From the NCBI GenBank assembly GCA_020851455.1, contig JADZCT010000033.1, positions 1 through 64,000 on the forward strand: a DNA stretch of 64,000 bases, in the 5' to 3' direction. This DNA is from Gemmatimonadaceae bacterium (GTDB lineage Bacteria > Gemmatimonadota > Gemmatimonadetes > Gemmatimonadales > Gemmatimonadaceae). Positions 1 to 8,317 of this stretch are shown here, in pieces; the first letter of the stretch is position 1, and each line of letters opens with the position of its first letter. Under the pieces are notes generated by a model. It searched no databases and had not been told where the DNA came from. It saw only the letters and a program-made list of their open reading frames with translations. A program made the translations under genes and the position numbers.

Positions 1-520
<520 letters not shown>

Positions 521-564
521 TTGCTACCTCATCGGATTGCTTCGTCAGAATGTCGTCCTGGGGC

Positions 565-586
565 GCCTAACGTCTGAATCAAGCCG
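565..586 (-). other. Half attC-like recombination site (integron cassette tail)
   Basis: Read on the minus strand this ends CTTGATTCAGACGTTAGGC, which closely resembles the right half (L' and R' boxes, with the GTTRRRY crossover motif GTTAGGC) of integron attC sites. It sits about 35 bases after the stop of the TMEM175 gene, where a cassette attC belongs. The matching left half (GCCTAAC plus TTCAAGC-like box) is not visible upstream, so the site would be truncated. Recognised by motif only. Confidence 0.45.
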
Positions 587-620
587 TGCGGCGCGCAGTG
601 TCGCCCGCTGCGTACTGGTA

Positions 621-1205
621 TCAGGTGCCGTGGCCATGCACCGTCCGCTCGATCCTCCGATCAGGCACCAGCCACAAAAGGGCCACTGCCACATATAGCA
701 CTTGAGCCACCCACGGCCACAAGAGCGTCGAGATGATTCCAAGCAGATACAGAACCGGCGAAAGCTTGCCCTTCCAGTCGCTGCCGATGGCGGCTCTCAG
801 TGGCGACTCGCTACCCTGCGCAGCAATGATCATTTGCTGAAGGATCCAATAGGCGATGGCCGCCGCAAGGAGCACAATGCCATAGAGCGCGGAAGGAACC
901 GCGGCGAAGTGATTCTCGCCCATCCACCCGGTGACGAAGGGAAACAGCGATAGCCAGAAGAGCAGGTGCAGGTTTGCCCAGAGACTCCCGCCCGTTACAC
1001 GCGTGCCGGCATGCAGCATGTGGTGATGGTTGTTCCAGTAGATCCCTACATAGACGAAGCTGAGCACGTAGCTCAGGAACACGGGAACGAGCGGAGCAAG
1101 CGCTTTCAGGTCATCGCCGTGCGGCACCTTCATCTCGAGCACCATGATCGTGATGATGATTGCGATGACCCCATCGCTGAACGCTTCGAGTCTGTTCTTG
1201 TTCAT
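621..1205 (-). CDS. TMEM175-family (DUF1211) potassium channel-like membrane protein
   Basis: A 194-residue integral membrane protein. Close to the N-terminus it carries [20 protein letters not shown], the R-x-x-x-F-S-D-G-V signature that lines the pore of TMEM175/DUF1211 channels, followed by about five more hydrophobic segments, the usual bacterial six-helix size. Bacterial members form tetrameric potassium-permeable channels. The ATG at 1205 is chosen because the motif should lie within the first ten residues or so; longer upstream starts in this frame only add low-complexity residues. Its ATG overlaps the stop of the hsdR fragment (ATGA), and a half attC-like site follows its stop, suggesting it arrived between hsdR and hsdM as a mobile cassette. 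Function in this position is unknown. Confidence 0.85.
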   Translation of the reverse strand: MNKNRLEAFSDGVIAIIITIMVLEMKVPHGDDLKALAPLVPVFLSYVLSFVYVGIYWNNHHHMLHAGTRVTGGSLWANLHLLFWLSLFPFVTGWMGENHFAAVPSALYGIVLLAAAIAYWILQQMIIAAQGSESPLRAAIGSDWKGKLSPVLYLLGIISTLLWPWVAQVLYVAVALLWLVPDRRIERTVHGHGT

Positions 1206-1594
1206 GTCCGTGTGACCAGTTCCCGTTGACCACTGACTTGCAGCCTCCACCACTCCGCACTCAGCGGCAACTCGTTCAGTTCCACCCTGGCCTCGCGCCA
1301 TGTCGGATAGTGCTTGTGCGGCTCGTCGCGAATGGCGATGCAGTTGAGATAGAGCACGATGTCCGGTCGGCGCTCGTGGCCGCCCGTGAGCGTCATCTCC
1401 TCGGCCAGCGCGAAGTCGTTCTGCTCCGGGCGCTCCCAGTCCACCAGGTGCACCGTCTCGATGGCGCGGTTGTTCTCGCGCTTGCCCCAATCGCCGAGGT
1501 AGCGGCAGCCGAGGTGGTCGGGCTGTGACGCGTCAGTGAAGAGCGCGACCACGCGGTTCTGGGTTTTTCGTTCGGAGCGGGGTTGCCCGGGCAT
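1202..1594 (-). pseudogene. hsdR fragment: type I restriction subunit with internal deletion and lost nuclease core
   Basis: The first ~75 residues match the start of type I restriction endonuclease R subunits: [10 protein letters not shown], then [11 protein letters not shown], then [20 protein letters not shown] and [12 protein letters not shown]. In intact HsdR these blocks are separated by a longer stretch between the NN and ETVHL motifs, so an internal piece appears deleted in frame. The frame runs as far as [12 protein letters not shown], just before the E-x-K of the PD-(D/E)XK nuclease, and then switches to unrelated sequence ([20 protein letters not shown]). It therefore cannot be an active nuclease or motor. 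The ATG at 1594 follows the ATPase gene stop by 2 bases and its own stop overlaps the TMEM175 start, so the remnant is still translationally linked to its neighbours. Confidence 0.75.
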
Positions 1595-1596
1595 CG

Positions 1597-2829
1597 CTAC
1601 ATCTCCCACAGTCGTGCCAGCGGGATGGCCAGGTTGGCGCCGCCGAGCGCGAACGCGCTGTCACCTGCGTAGAGCAACACGCCGCCGCGGTAATCCGTGC
1701 CGCATTGGTCAGCCAGGCGGCGGAGTCCGTGACCGTCGGTAGGCGTTGCGGTCACCGCCGATTTCACCTCCACTCCCCAGGTCTGCCGGCCGCGCGTGAT
1801 CACCAGGTCAACTTCCACCTGATCCTTGTCGCGATAGTGCCAGAAGCGCAGATAGGGATCGGTCCAGCCCGCCTGCGCCACCAGCTGCTGCACCACGAAG
1901 GACTCCAGCAGGTGTCCGAACCGGGTTCGTTGTGTGCTCCAGTCTCCGGCGGAGAGTCCCATCAGCGTGGCGGCGAGCCCGGTGTCCAACAAGTGTACCT
2001 TGGGTGCCCTGATCAGGCGGTTGGCTGGGCTCCGATGCCACGGAAGCAGACGGCGCACCAGGTAAAGCCGCTCGTACACGGCCAGGTAGTGTTCCACGGT
2101 TTCGCGGCGCAGCGCGAGGTCGTTACTCAAGCTCGACACATTCAGCAGTTCCGCCGTGCGCAGCGCCAGCAATTCGAGCAGCCGCCCCACGGCGGCGGGA
2201 TCGCGCACGCGGGCGACGTCCCGTACGTCGCGCTCCAGCAACAGACGCAGGTACTCGCGGTGCCACGTGCGGGCGCGGACGGGCGAGCGCGCCACCGCCT
2301 CCGGGAAGCCCCCCGCCACGATGCGATCTGCCAGCGCCAGTGGCGCTCGAGGCGCGGTGTCCGCGATCTTTGCCTTCAGGTGCCCGTCGAGCAGGGCCGC
2401 TAGGAAGCGCCCGCGCGTGCGTGCGCGCTCGGCGGCCGTAAGTGGGTGCAGATGCAGCACTTCCATGCGTCCGGCGAGCGAATCGCCGAGTCCTGGCAGG
2501 AGCAGGAGGTTGGCCGACCCGGTGAGCACGAAGCGGCCGGGGCGGCGGTCGCGGTCCACGGCGAGCTTGAGGGTGCGCATCAACTCCGGCACGCGCTGGA
2601 TCTCGTCGAGGATCGTCCACCGCGGCAGGGCGGTCACAAATCCGGTCGGATCGCTCCGCGCAAAGGCGAGCGTCGCGGCGTCGTCGAAGGTGACGTAGGC
2701 GTAGCGCGGCTCGAGGGTACGCGCCAGCGTGGTCTTCCCCGACTGGCGCGGGCCGAGGAGGCACACCACCGGCGTGTCGCGCAATGCGGCTTTGAGGGTG
2801 GCCGCCAGCGGCCGGGCGAAGGGTTTCAT
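1597..2829 (-). CDS. AAA-family ATPase with C-terminal DUF4143 nuclease-like domain
   Basis: A 410-residue protein of the AAA_14/DUF4143 class. Walker A is GPRQSGKTT near residue 26 and Walker B is WTILDEIQ near residue 92, followed by sensor-like RFVLTGSAN. The C-terminal DUF4143 region contains [12 protein letters not shown] and a PD-(D/E)XK-like core ([11 protein letters not shown] ... WGVEVKS). Members are widespread, often near toxin-antitoxin or restriction genes, and their biochemical role is not settled. Start at 2829 gives the usual short lead before the P-loop. It ends 2 bases before the hsdR fragment on the same strand and belongs to this defence-like accessory block. Length is full for the family and no damage is seen. 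Confidence 0.88.
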   Translation of the reverse strand: MKPFARPLAATLKAALRDTPVVCLLGPRQSGKTTLARTLEPRYAYVTFDDAATLAFARSDPTGFVTALPRWTILDEIQRVPELMRTLKLAVDRDRRPGRFVLTGSANLLLLPGLGDSLAGRMEVLHLHPLTAAERARTRGRFLAALLDGHLKAKIADTAPRAPLALADRIVAGGFPEAVARSPVRARTWHREYLRLLLERDVRDVARVRDPAAVGRLLELLALRTAELLNVSSLSNDLALRRETVEHYLAVYERLYLVRRLLPWHRSPANRLIRAPKVHLLDTGLAATLMGLSAGDWSTQRTRFGHLLESFVVQQLVAQAGWTDPYLRFWHYRDKDQVEVDLVITRGRQTWGVEVKSAVTATPTDGHGLRRLADQCGTDYRGGVLLYAGDSAFALGGANLAIPLARLWEM

Positions 2830-2873
2830 TCGTGACCGTCCATTTGACGGTCAGGGTAGCGTCTATTTGCCTA

Positions 2874-3059
2874 TTAAGCAAGCGTCTGGTTGCCGGTTGG
2901 CAGGCCGCTATCGGCGGCCTTCTCGCTCGTGATCCCCGTCGCAATCTGTGCCCAGAACTGACGCTCGACTTCGCGCCGATGCGAGGGAGCCCCCGGAGAG
3001 CGCATCGCCTCCCTCCCGGTCAATGCCTTCATCCATCCTGCGGGTCGCCCCATAAACAC
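2874..3059 (-). pseudogene. IS30-family transposase N-terminal fragment
   Basis: A 61-codon frame from a GTG at 3059 includes MKALTGREAMRSPGAPSHRR and VERQFWAQIATGITSEKAA, which resemble the amino-terminal helix-turn-helix end of IS30-type transposases. After AADS the match breaks (GLPTGNQTLA then TAA) and no catalytic DDE domain follows. It is a truncated insertion-sequence remnant next to another IS fragment. Confidence 0.55.
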
Positions 3060-3072
3060 CTCGTAGTTGGAG

Positions 3073-3204
3073 GTGTTGCGACGACCGGTTGAATCCGCCC
3101 AGTACCTCGCGATCCGCTACACCGACCGCTACTTGCCGCCGGCGGAGTACGAAGCACTTTGTCAGCACACGCCAGCCGACGATCCGGTCGGCGTACTCAA
3201 CTGA
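3073..3204 (+). pseudogene. IS3-family transposase remnant with internal deletion
   Basis: The frame reads RPVESAQYLAIRYTDR and then directly RYLPPAEYEALCQHTPADD...VGVLN before TGA at 3202. The first part resembles the QYLSIRYTERLAEAG block in the IS3 orfB catalytic domain and the second resembles the conserved ...PPAEYEA tail near the orfB C-terminus. The ~80 residues normally between them, including the catalytic glutamate, are missing, so this is a deleted remnant. Both ends are too short for certainty. Confidence 0.45.
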
Positions 3205-3520
3205 AGGAGCCTCCGGAAAAGCCGGGGCGATTCACTCGGCGTCGACGCGATTCTGCTGACACTCTCCGAGCGCGGAATGGCGCTGATCGAGCGAGGAGCG
3301 ACGGAGGCGAGCGGAGTGCACCGCATTCCGACGACGGCGCTCGAGGTGTACGACGTCGTTGGCGCGGGCGACACCGTCACGGCGTATCTGGCCGCGGCAC
3401 TGGCGTCGGGCCACACACCGCTCGAGGCGGCCGTGGTCGCGAACTTCGCGGCAAGGGTCGAGGTGAGCAAGCTGGGTGCCGCGACGATCAGCCGCGCGGA
3501 GGTTCTCGCGGCGTCCGACG
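3205..3520 (+). pseudogene. PfkB-family heptose kinase (HldE/RfaE1-like) C-terminal fragment
   Basis: The frame opens just after the IS remnant stop and reads LGVDAILLTLSERGMALIER, then DVVGAGDTV near base 3355, the catalytic GAGD motif of PfkB kinases, and ends VEVSKLGAATISRAEV. The order and the V-KLG-A-T tail are closest to the kinase half of D-glycero-D-manno-heptose-7-phosphate kinase. The N-terminal two thirds is missing and the frame runs on antisense to the methyltransferase without family similarity, so both ends are lost. It would have served lipopolysaccharide heptose synthesis, consistent with the adjacent sugar-methyltransferase-like gene. Confidence 0.65.
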
Positions 3521-3585
3521 CCGCTGAAGCGTCGCGGACGGAGCATCCCTGCCCCGGGGTTCCACGTTCACGCCGAGGGCGCGAG

Positions 3586-4476
3586 TCAGCTGGACGAGGA
3601 CTGCGCCTGACGTTCGCGAGGCACGAGGAGGAACGCTTCTGCGCCGACGTCCGGGCTGTGTGCAAAACGGCCTTGCCTGCCGTCCCAGCGGAGAAACTCG
3701 TATGCGTTTTCCGAGGCCCATGCTTCCGCCTGTGCGCGTGTGAGTCCGAACGTACTCATCCAGTAGGCGTCGAACTCGGCCAGGATCAGCGGACGGTGCC
3801 GGCCGATGGTGTCGCTCGCGCCGCGCAGGAGCAACAGCTCGGCGCCCTCGATATCGAGCTTCATGAAGTCGACGTGCGGGATGCCGGCGCGCTCCATCCA
3901 TGCGTCCAGCGTCACCATCTGCACACGCAGGTGGCCGCCTTCCTCGGTCACAGCCGCGGTGCCGGTCGAGGCCCCCGTCACGCTGCTTCGGAGCCACATG
4001 CCCACTTCGCCGGCCTTGTCGCCAAGTGCCACGGCCTCGATGCGAACCACATTGCCGAGGTCGTTTCGTGCGACAGTATCTTCGAGCCGCGACCGGTTCG
4101 ACGGCACCGGCTCGAACGCGACGACGCGTCCGTCCAGCTCGCGCGCGGCGCGCGCGAGGGGCACCGTCCACGCTCCCACGTTGGCTCCGACGTCGAGGAC
4201 GACCGCGTGCCGGGGCAACAGCCGAATCACCGCCTTCGACAGCGCATCGTCGTAGCACCCCAGCCAGTACGCGTGTGCCTCACTGGCATCGGAGACATCC
4301 CACGTCATCCGACTGCCGTCCTTCATGGTCACGAGCCGGACGCGCTCGTCGTGCCGCACCAGTGGCAGGAGCCCTCGATGCAGCACGCCGACCAGCTGCC
4401 ACTTCCCGCGGAAGTCGGGAAGCGCACGCAGGGCGCTTGCTCCAGCGTCGTATACCCACGCGGCAGAGATCATCAA
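3586..4476 (-). CDS. FkbM-family SAM-dependent methyltransferase
   Basis: A 296-residue methyltransferase. The SAM-binding motif VVLDVGANVGAWTVPLA lies near residue 92, the acidic motif II is VVAFEPVPSN, and the FkbM signature HVDFMKLDIEGAELLLLRGA is near residue 203. Members O-methylate sugars or polyketides; in bacteria many sit in glycan or lipopolysaccharide loci. The start MMISAAWVYDAG gives an N-terminal helix typical of glycan-associated FkbM enzymes. The neighbours are a heptose-kinase fragment and an IS91 gene, so the original glycan locus has been broken up. Substrate cannot be told from sequence. Confidence 0.85.
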   Translation of the reverse strand: MMISAAWVYDAGASALRALPDFRGKWQLVGVLHRGLLPLVRHDERVRLVTMKDGSRMTWDVSDASEAHAYWLGCYDDALSKAVIRLLPRHAVVLDVGANVGAWTVPLARAARELDGRVVAFEPVPSNRSRLEDTVARNDLGNVVRIEAVALGDKAGEVGMWLRSSVTGASTGTAAVTEEGGHLRVQMVTLDAWMERAGIPHVDFMKLDIEGAELLLLRGASDTIGRHRPLILAEFDAYWMSTFGLTRAQAEAWASENAYEFLRWDGRQGRFAHSPDVGAEAFLLVPRERQAQSSSS

Positions 4477-4553
4477 CTTGAATATGGCGCCGGGTCCGTG
4501 ATCCGTCCGGGTCCCCGCCGGGCCGCGTCGATGGGCGGCGGCCGCTGCGCGGG

Positions 4554-5543
4554 TCAGGGACGCGCGCGATTGGCATACCAGCCGTAGTACCGTGTCGTGA
4601 CGTGGCCCTTGTCGGGGATGTGCACCAAGACCCGAGCGAGGAACTCGAGTGGGTCCACGGTCTCGGTGCCCGCCGCCGGGCCCTCCGACTTGTCCGACCG
4701 GTACGTCACCGCCTTGGCGGCTCGGTCGTAGGTCAGCCGTTCGAGTGCGACCGGATTCCGCGCGCAGTACCGGGCGAGCCGCGTCGCGAACGCGCGATCG
4801 CCCTCAGGCACCCAGACGGCCGTATGCACGTGAAAGCCCGCGTGCGGCCACGTGAGCATGCCGGCAGCCTGGTCCTCGTCGAACAACTCAAGGCGCATGA
4901 AGAGCCGGAGCACGGCGCGGCGGAACGCCTCGGTCAACCGGGCTGGGTCGTGGGCCGGCCAAGTGACGAACGTCCCATCGGGCCGAAAGCCGCCGTCCGT
5001 GACGAGCAGGTGCAGGTGCGGATGCCAGTTCGCCCGGGAGCCATGCGTCTGCAAACAGGCGACGATGCCCACGCTGAGCTCGGGCTCGCCCGTCAGCGTC
5101 CGAATAGCGGCGGTAACGGTGCGGGCGGCGACGCGGGCGATCTCGCCGACCAGGCGGCGGCGATACCGACAGTAGGCGCGCAGCCGCTTGGGGATGGTGA
5201 GTACCACCTGCCGGTGCGGCACGGGCGCCTGGAGCGCGGCGTCGAGCCACTGCGACCGGATCGCCAACCGCTTGGCGTGGCAGCTCGGGCAGAAATAGCG
5301 GCACTTGCAGGAGAACGCGAGCAGGTATTCGTGTGCACAGGCGTCGCAGCGGATGCGCGCGAACCCGTGGTCCAGAATCCCGCACGCAAGGAACTTCTCC
5401 GCCACCTGCGCGACGATGGGACGCCACGGGCGGTCGACGCCGGGGCGACCATCGGGGCTCGAAGGGACGGGAGCGCCGAGCATACGGCCGGCCGGTATGG
5501 TCGATGTCACCATGGTATTGCGTGACGGGCCATTCGGACGCAA
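4554..5543 (-). CDS. IS91-family (Y2/HUH) transposase, C-terminally shortened
   Basis: A 329-residue rolling-circle transposase. It has the N-terminal zinc-binding cluster (CDAC, CKCRYFCPSCHAKR), the HUH metal motif in NWHPHLHLLVTDG near residue 175, and HVTTRYYGWYANRAR at the end, which holds the tyrosine region. Intact IS91/IS801 relatives continue for tens of residues past YYGWYANR into a second cysteine cluster; here the frame stops after three residues, so the C-terminus is lost. The N-terminus before RPWRPIVAQVAEKFLACG is also unlike the family. It may still encode the catalytic core but is probably a dead or one-ended copy. No terminal repeats were identified. Confidence 0.8.
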   Translation of the reverse strand: MRPNGPSRNTMVTSTIPAGRMLGAPVPSSPDGRPGVDRPWRPIVAQVAEKFLACGILDHGFARIRCDACAHEYLLAFSCKCRYFCPSCHAKRLAIRSQWLDAALQAPVPHRQVVLTIPKRLRAYCRYRRRLVGEIARVAARTVTAAIRTLTGEPELSVGIVACLQTHGSRANWHPHLHLLVTDGGFRPDGTFVTWPAHDPARLTEAFRRAVLRLFMRLELFDEDQAAGMLTWPHAGFHVHTAVWVPEGDRAFATRLARYCARNPVALERLTYDRAAKAVTYRSDKSEGPAAGTETVDPLEFLARVLVHIPDKGHVTTRYYGWYANRARP

Positions 5544-5598
5544 CGTGGGCTGATGATAGGCGCCCGCCCGGAGGGATGCGTCACCAGAGTAACGCGCC

Positions 5599-5604
5599 TA
5601 TAAT
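5599..5604 (+). promoter_or_regulatory. -10 element upstream of the OmpA-family gene
   Basis: A perfect TATAAT hexamer lies 32 bases before the OmpA-family start codon, after the divergent transposase. No convincing -35 box is seen at 16-18 bases upstream. It could be the housekeeping-sigma promoter of the next gene. Confidence 0.45.
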
Positions 5605-5636
5605 CAATCGAACGCAAGCCCACATTCGGAGGACGC

Positions 5637-6530
5637 ATGAGGCGGATCTTGTTCGGCGCCGTGGCGCTATCCCTGCTCGCTGCAGCTCCCGCGCCAGCGC
5701 AGGACCAGGAAGGGTGCAAGGATCATCCGTTGTTCACGCGGATGCCCAATACGCACATCGCTGACTGCCAAAGCAGCCAGTTCGACCTGCGCGCGTTTCC
5801 GTTCGGGCCTGGAAACAACGATCCGCCGACCAAGTCAATGCAAGTCGAGGGTCCGGTGCAGTACATCAGCTACGAGCTGAACGACGGCGCGGCGAAGCCG
5901 AGTGGCCTCCAGATCATGCGCAACTTCGAGAACGCGGCAACGAGGGGCGGTGGGACCGTCGAGGGCCGGTACCCGGGATGGTGCAACGCGTCGTACGACA
6001 ACGAACACATGCCCCGGATGGGCAACGGGTGCATGAGCTACGCACTGACCATGAAGTTCCTGAAGGGCGGCCAGGAGATCTGGGTGTTCCTCCAGGCCGA
6101 CGAGAACGAAGGGAACTACATGCTGACGATTTCAGAGCGCGAGGCGATGAAGCAGGACATCAGCGTCAACGAAGTGGCTGACAAGCTCAACAAGGACGGA
6201 TTCGTCGCGCTGTACGTGACCTTCGAGACCGGCAAGGCGACCATACTGTCCGATGCGGCGGCGACGCTCGACGCCGCGGCCGGCGCGCTCAAGGCGGCCG
6301 GGGAGTTCAAGGTCGAGGTCGCCGGACACACCGACGACGTCGGGACGCCCGAAGCGAACCTGACGCTCTCACAGCAGCGGGCCCAGTCGGTCGTGGCCGC
6401 GCTCGTGCAGCGCGGGATCCCGGCCGCCCGGCTTGTCGCGAAGGGGTATGGCCAGACGACGCCCATCGCGGACAACCGCACCGAGGGCGGTCGCGCCAAG
6501 AACCGGCGGGTGGAGCTGGTGAAGAAGTAG
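5637..6530 (+). CDS. OmpA-family outer-membrane/periplasmic protein
   Basis: A 297-residue exported protein. Residues 1-21 are a Sec signal peptide ending APAPAQ. The middle ~160 residues form a domain with paired cysteines (GWCNASYDN, GNGCMSY) that resembles the DUF4892-type domain seen ahead of OmpA modules. The C-terminal ~110 residues are an OmpA peptidoglycan-binding domain: YVTFETGKATI, VEVAGHTDDVGTPEANLTLS and NRTEGGRAKNRRVE, with the aspartate and arginine that hold diaminopimelate. The start has a GGAGG Shine-Dalgarno 4 bases upstream. It likely tethers envelope to peptidoglycan. It is the one clearly intact chromosomal-type gene in the decayed first 8.4 kb. Confidence 0.9.
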   Translation: MRRILFGAVALSLLAAAPAPAQDQEGCKDHPLFTRMPNTHIADCQSSQFDLRAFPFGPGNNDPPTKSMQVEGPVQYISYELNDGAAKPSGLQIMRNFENAATRGGGTVEGRYPGWCNASYDNEHMPRMGNGCMSYALTMKFLKGGQEIWVFLQADENEGNYMLTISEREAMKQDISVNEVADKLNKDGFVALYVTFETGKATILSDAAATLDAAAGALKAAGEFKVEVAGHTDDVGTPEANLTLSQQRAQSVVAALVQRGIPAARLVAKGYGQTTPIADNRTEGGRAKNRRVELVKK

Positions 6531-6705
6531 GACACGGCGACGGGGCGCACGAGCCCGACGAGTACTTCATCATCGAGTCGGCGACCCCGAAGGTGGCGGG
6601 GCTCGATGGCGCGGTGCGACGGAACGCTCGCGCCCGCGGTCTTTCGGTGCCGGCTCCGCCGAGCGTATGTTGTGCCGTATCGGCTGACCCTCACCGCCTC
6701 TGCCG
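6531..6705 (+). other. Spacer with a possible peptidase remnant
   Basis: No gene is present. One frame from 6533 reads HGDGAHEPDEYFIIESATPK and on to GLDGAV, which resembles the end of M20-type metallopeptidases, but there is no start and the match lasts only about 30 codons. It may be the tail of a deleted gene. Confidence 0.25.
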
Positions 6706-7131
6706 ATGCCAGTGACCGCCAGACTCTCGCGAGCCTTCTACGACCGACTGGGCGAATAGGTTGCCAACGAACTCGTTGACTGGATGAACGCCGTGGATAC
6801 GAACCACGGAACGACCCTGCGTGAGTTGATCGAACTGAACTTCGCGCGCTTCGATGCGAAGCTCGAGCAGCGCGTCGCTGAATCGGCCGCGAAGCTCGAC
6901 GCGAAGATCGACGGCGTCGCTGCCGAGCTCAATGCGAAAATCGATCGCGTCGCTGCCGAGCTCAATGCGAAAATCGATCGCGTCGCCGCCGAGCTCAATG
7001 CGAAAATCGAGATTGGTTTCGCCCAGCAAAGTGAGCGCATCGAGCGTGGCTTCAGGGAACAGACACGCTGGATGTTCCTCATCTGGGGGATGATGTTCAT
7101 CCCGATCATCGGGCTCTGGATGCAGCGGTAG
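6706..7131 (+). pseudogene. Coiled-coil membrane-anchored protein gene interrupted by an in-frame TAG
   Basis: The natural frame appears to begin at ATG 6706 (MPVTARLSRAFYDRLGE), hits TAG at 6757-6759, and continues in the same frame as VANELVDWMNAVD. A restart at ATG 6784 would give 115 residues. The body is a heptad/hendecad coiled coil (FDAKLEQRVAES, then three 11-residue repeats of the type AKIDRVAAELN) and ends with a hydrophobic anchor (MFLIWGMMFIPIIGLWM). The TAG most simply replaces CAG (Gln). Proteins of this architecture are membrane-anchored coiled coils of unknown role. Either the shortened form is made from 6784 or the gene is dead. Confidence 0.65.
6901..7011 (+). repeat. 33-bp tandem repeats within coiled-coil gene
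   Basis: Three near-identical 33-bp units occupy 6901-6933, 6934-6966 and 6967-6999, with a 12-base partial fourth. Each encodes an 11-residue coiled-coil unit (AKIDRVAAELN). Copies 2 and 3 differ by one base, so the expansion is recent. Confidence 0.9.
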
Positions 7132-7145
7132 GCCGGGCCGCGCTC

Positions 7146-7705
7146 CTATCGCGAGATGGAGTCCAGCGCGAGCAGCCTCCTGAGCACGGATTCCGGCGCC
7201 GTGAACGCCGAGCCGTGCCGCATGCCACGGGGGGCCTTCAGCGAATCGCTGAAGGCCCCCCGGTGTGCGAAGTCCTTCGTGCCCACCGTTCCGTACCTGC
7301 CACACGTGTAGAGGAGCTTCGCCTTCGCGTACGTCTTGAAGTCCTTCGTCGTCACATAGTACAGGCGGTGGTCCGCGCGTCCGCGCGACGTGCGCTGCGC
7401 GAGGGCATCGGTCTTCGGAAACCGCCCCGGAATCGCCGTGGACCAAACGATCACGTACTCCTTCGTGACGTTGTCATAGAACAGGTCCGGGGCCCAGGAG
7501 TTCAACGCGCCCGGCTCGTGCTCCATCACCGGTGCGCGTGATTGCTCCGATCAGTGGATGAGGTCGCCCGAGTGCGCGACGCCAATGGCGTGGTCGGTCC
7601 ACGAGACGGTCCACACGGGATGGAACATCCCGTCGGGGTCGCGGAGGATGCTCGGGTCGCGCATCCGGGACAGGAATTTCAATCGGAGTCGCTTGCCGAT
7701 TCGTT
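7146..7705 (-). pseudogene. GH43-like glycoside hydrolase pseudogene
   Basis: Reading from about 7705 downward, the frame gives RMRDPSILRDPDGMFHPVW, WTDHAIGVAHSGDLIH, then TGA at 7551-7553, then MEHEPGALNSWAPDLFYDN, YVIVWSTAIPGRFPK and LYYVTTKDFKTYAKAKLLY. These are the conserved strands of a family 43 five-bladed propeller hydrolase acting on arabinan- or xylan-type glycans; the TGA sits where the family has tryptophan (LIHW). The N-terminus is missing, the segment after KLLY is shortened, and the frame ends GMRHGSAF...LALDSISR. With no start, a nonsense codon and a likely internal deletion, it is dead. Confidence 0.75.
7228..7262. repeat. 35-bp near-perfect palindrome inside GH43 pseudogene
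   Basis: Two 17-base arms (cggggggccttcagcga and its exact reverse complement) are separated by a single base at 7245. No T-run follows on either side, so it is not a typical terminator. It lies at the point where the hydrolase coding similarity is shortened and may mark an inverted-duplication repair scar. Confidence 0.85.
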
Positions 7706-7720
7706 GAGTATACGGCGCGC

Positions 7721-7810
7721 TCATCGACCTCTGCGCTCCCCAGCGCCATCGCCGCTCGGCGCTCTTCCCCAGTCACGATTGACGGCCGCCTCGATGAAGC
7801 GGCATGGGCG
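7721..7810 (+). pseudogene. Possible start of a CBM9-type exported protein, cut by IS3
   Basis: A frame in register with the IS3 remnant reads SALPSAIAARRSSPVTIDGR and LDEAAW, up to base 7807. VTIDGRLDEAAW is the opening motif of carbohydrate-binding family 9-like domains found in exported proteins. At W-A-A the sequence passes directly into the transposase (ADITYFPMARG). No start codon is seen. Only about 12 residues carry family signal. Confidence 0.4.
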
Positions 7811-8317
7811 GCCGACATCACGTACTTCCCGATGGCGCGGGGCTTCGTCTTCCTCGTGGCCATCATGGACTGGGCGTCGCGCAAGGTCCTCGCATGGCGC
7901 GTCTCGCCCGACCTCACCAGTGACTTCTGCGTGGCGGCCTTGCAGAGCGCGCTGCAGCGCTTCGGCGCGCCCGAGATCTTCAATACCGATCAAGGCGCGC
8001 AATTCACGAGCGCCGCCTTCTTGGAGCCGCTCCGCGAGCGCCACATCCAGATCAGCATGGACGGCACCGGCTGCTGGCGCGACAACGTGTTCATCGAGCG
8101 CCTCTGGCGCGCGGTCAAGTGCGACGAAGTCCACCTGCACGCCTACGAGAGCGTCTCCGACGTCCGCGCGGGCATCCATCGTTACTTCACCTTCCACAAT
8201 CAACGCCGTCCGCACTCCAGCCTCGGGCGACGCACTCCCGATGCCGTGTACTACGCCACCCTGCCCATCACCGCAGCCCTTTCACCCCGCGAACTCCCAC
8301 TTATCCCGGCCGTTTAA
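7808..8317 (+). pseudogene. IS3-family transposase (orfB) C-terminal half
   Basis: The integrase core of an IS3 orfB: first catalytic Asp in ADITYFPMARG, second Asp in IFNTDQGAQFTSAAF, Glu in NVFIERLWRAVK, and the tail NQRRPHSSLGRRTPDAVYYA. All three DDE residues are present, but the N-terminal helix-turn-helix half and orfA are missing, the frame joining instead to a CBM9-like sequence at 7807. An internal ATG at 7832 could give a 161-residue product lacking the first Asp. It ends TAA at 8317. Confidence 0.8.

Noticed and set aside
3520-4587. Long plus-strand extension of the PfkB fragment.
   Set aside because: Past base ~3520 it is antisense to the FkbM gene and has no kinase similarity.
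6901-7011. 33-bp repeats as CRISPR or iteron.
   Set aside because: They are in-frame coding repeats of a coiled coil without spacers.
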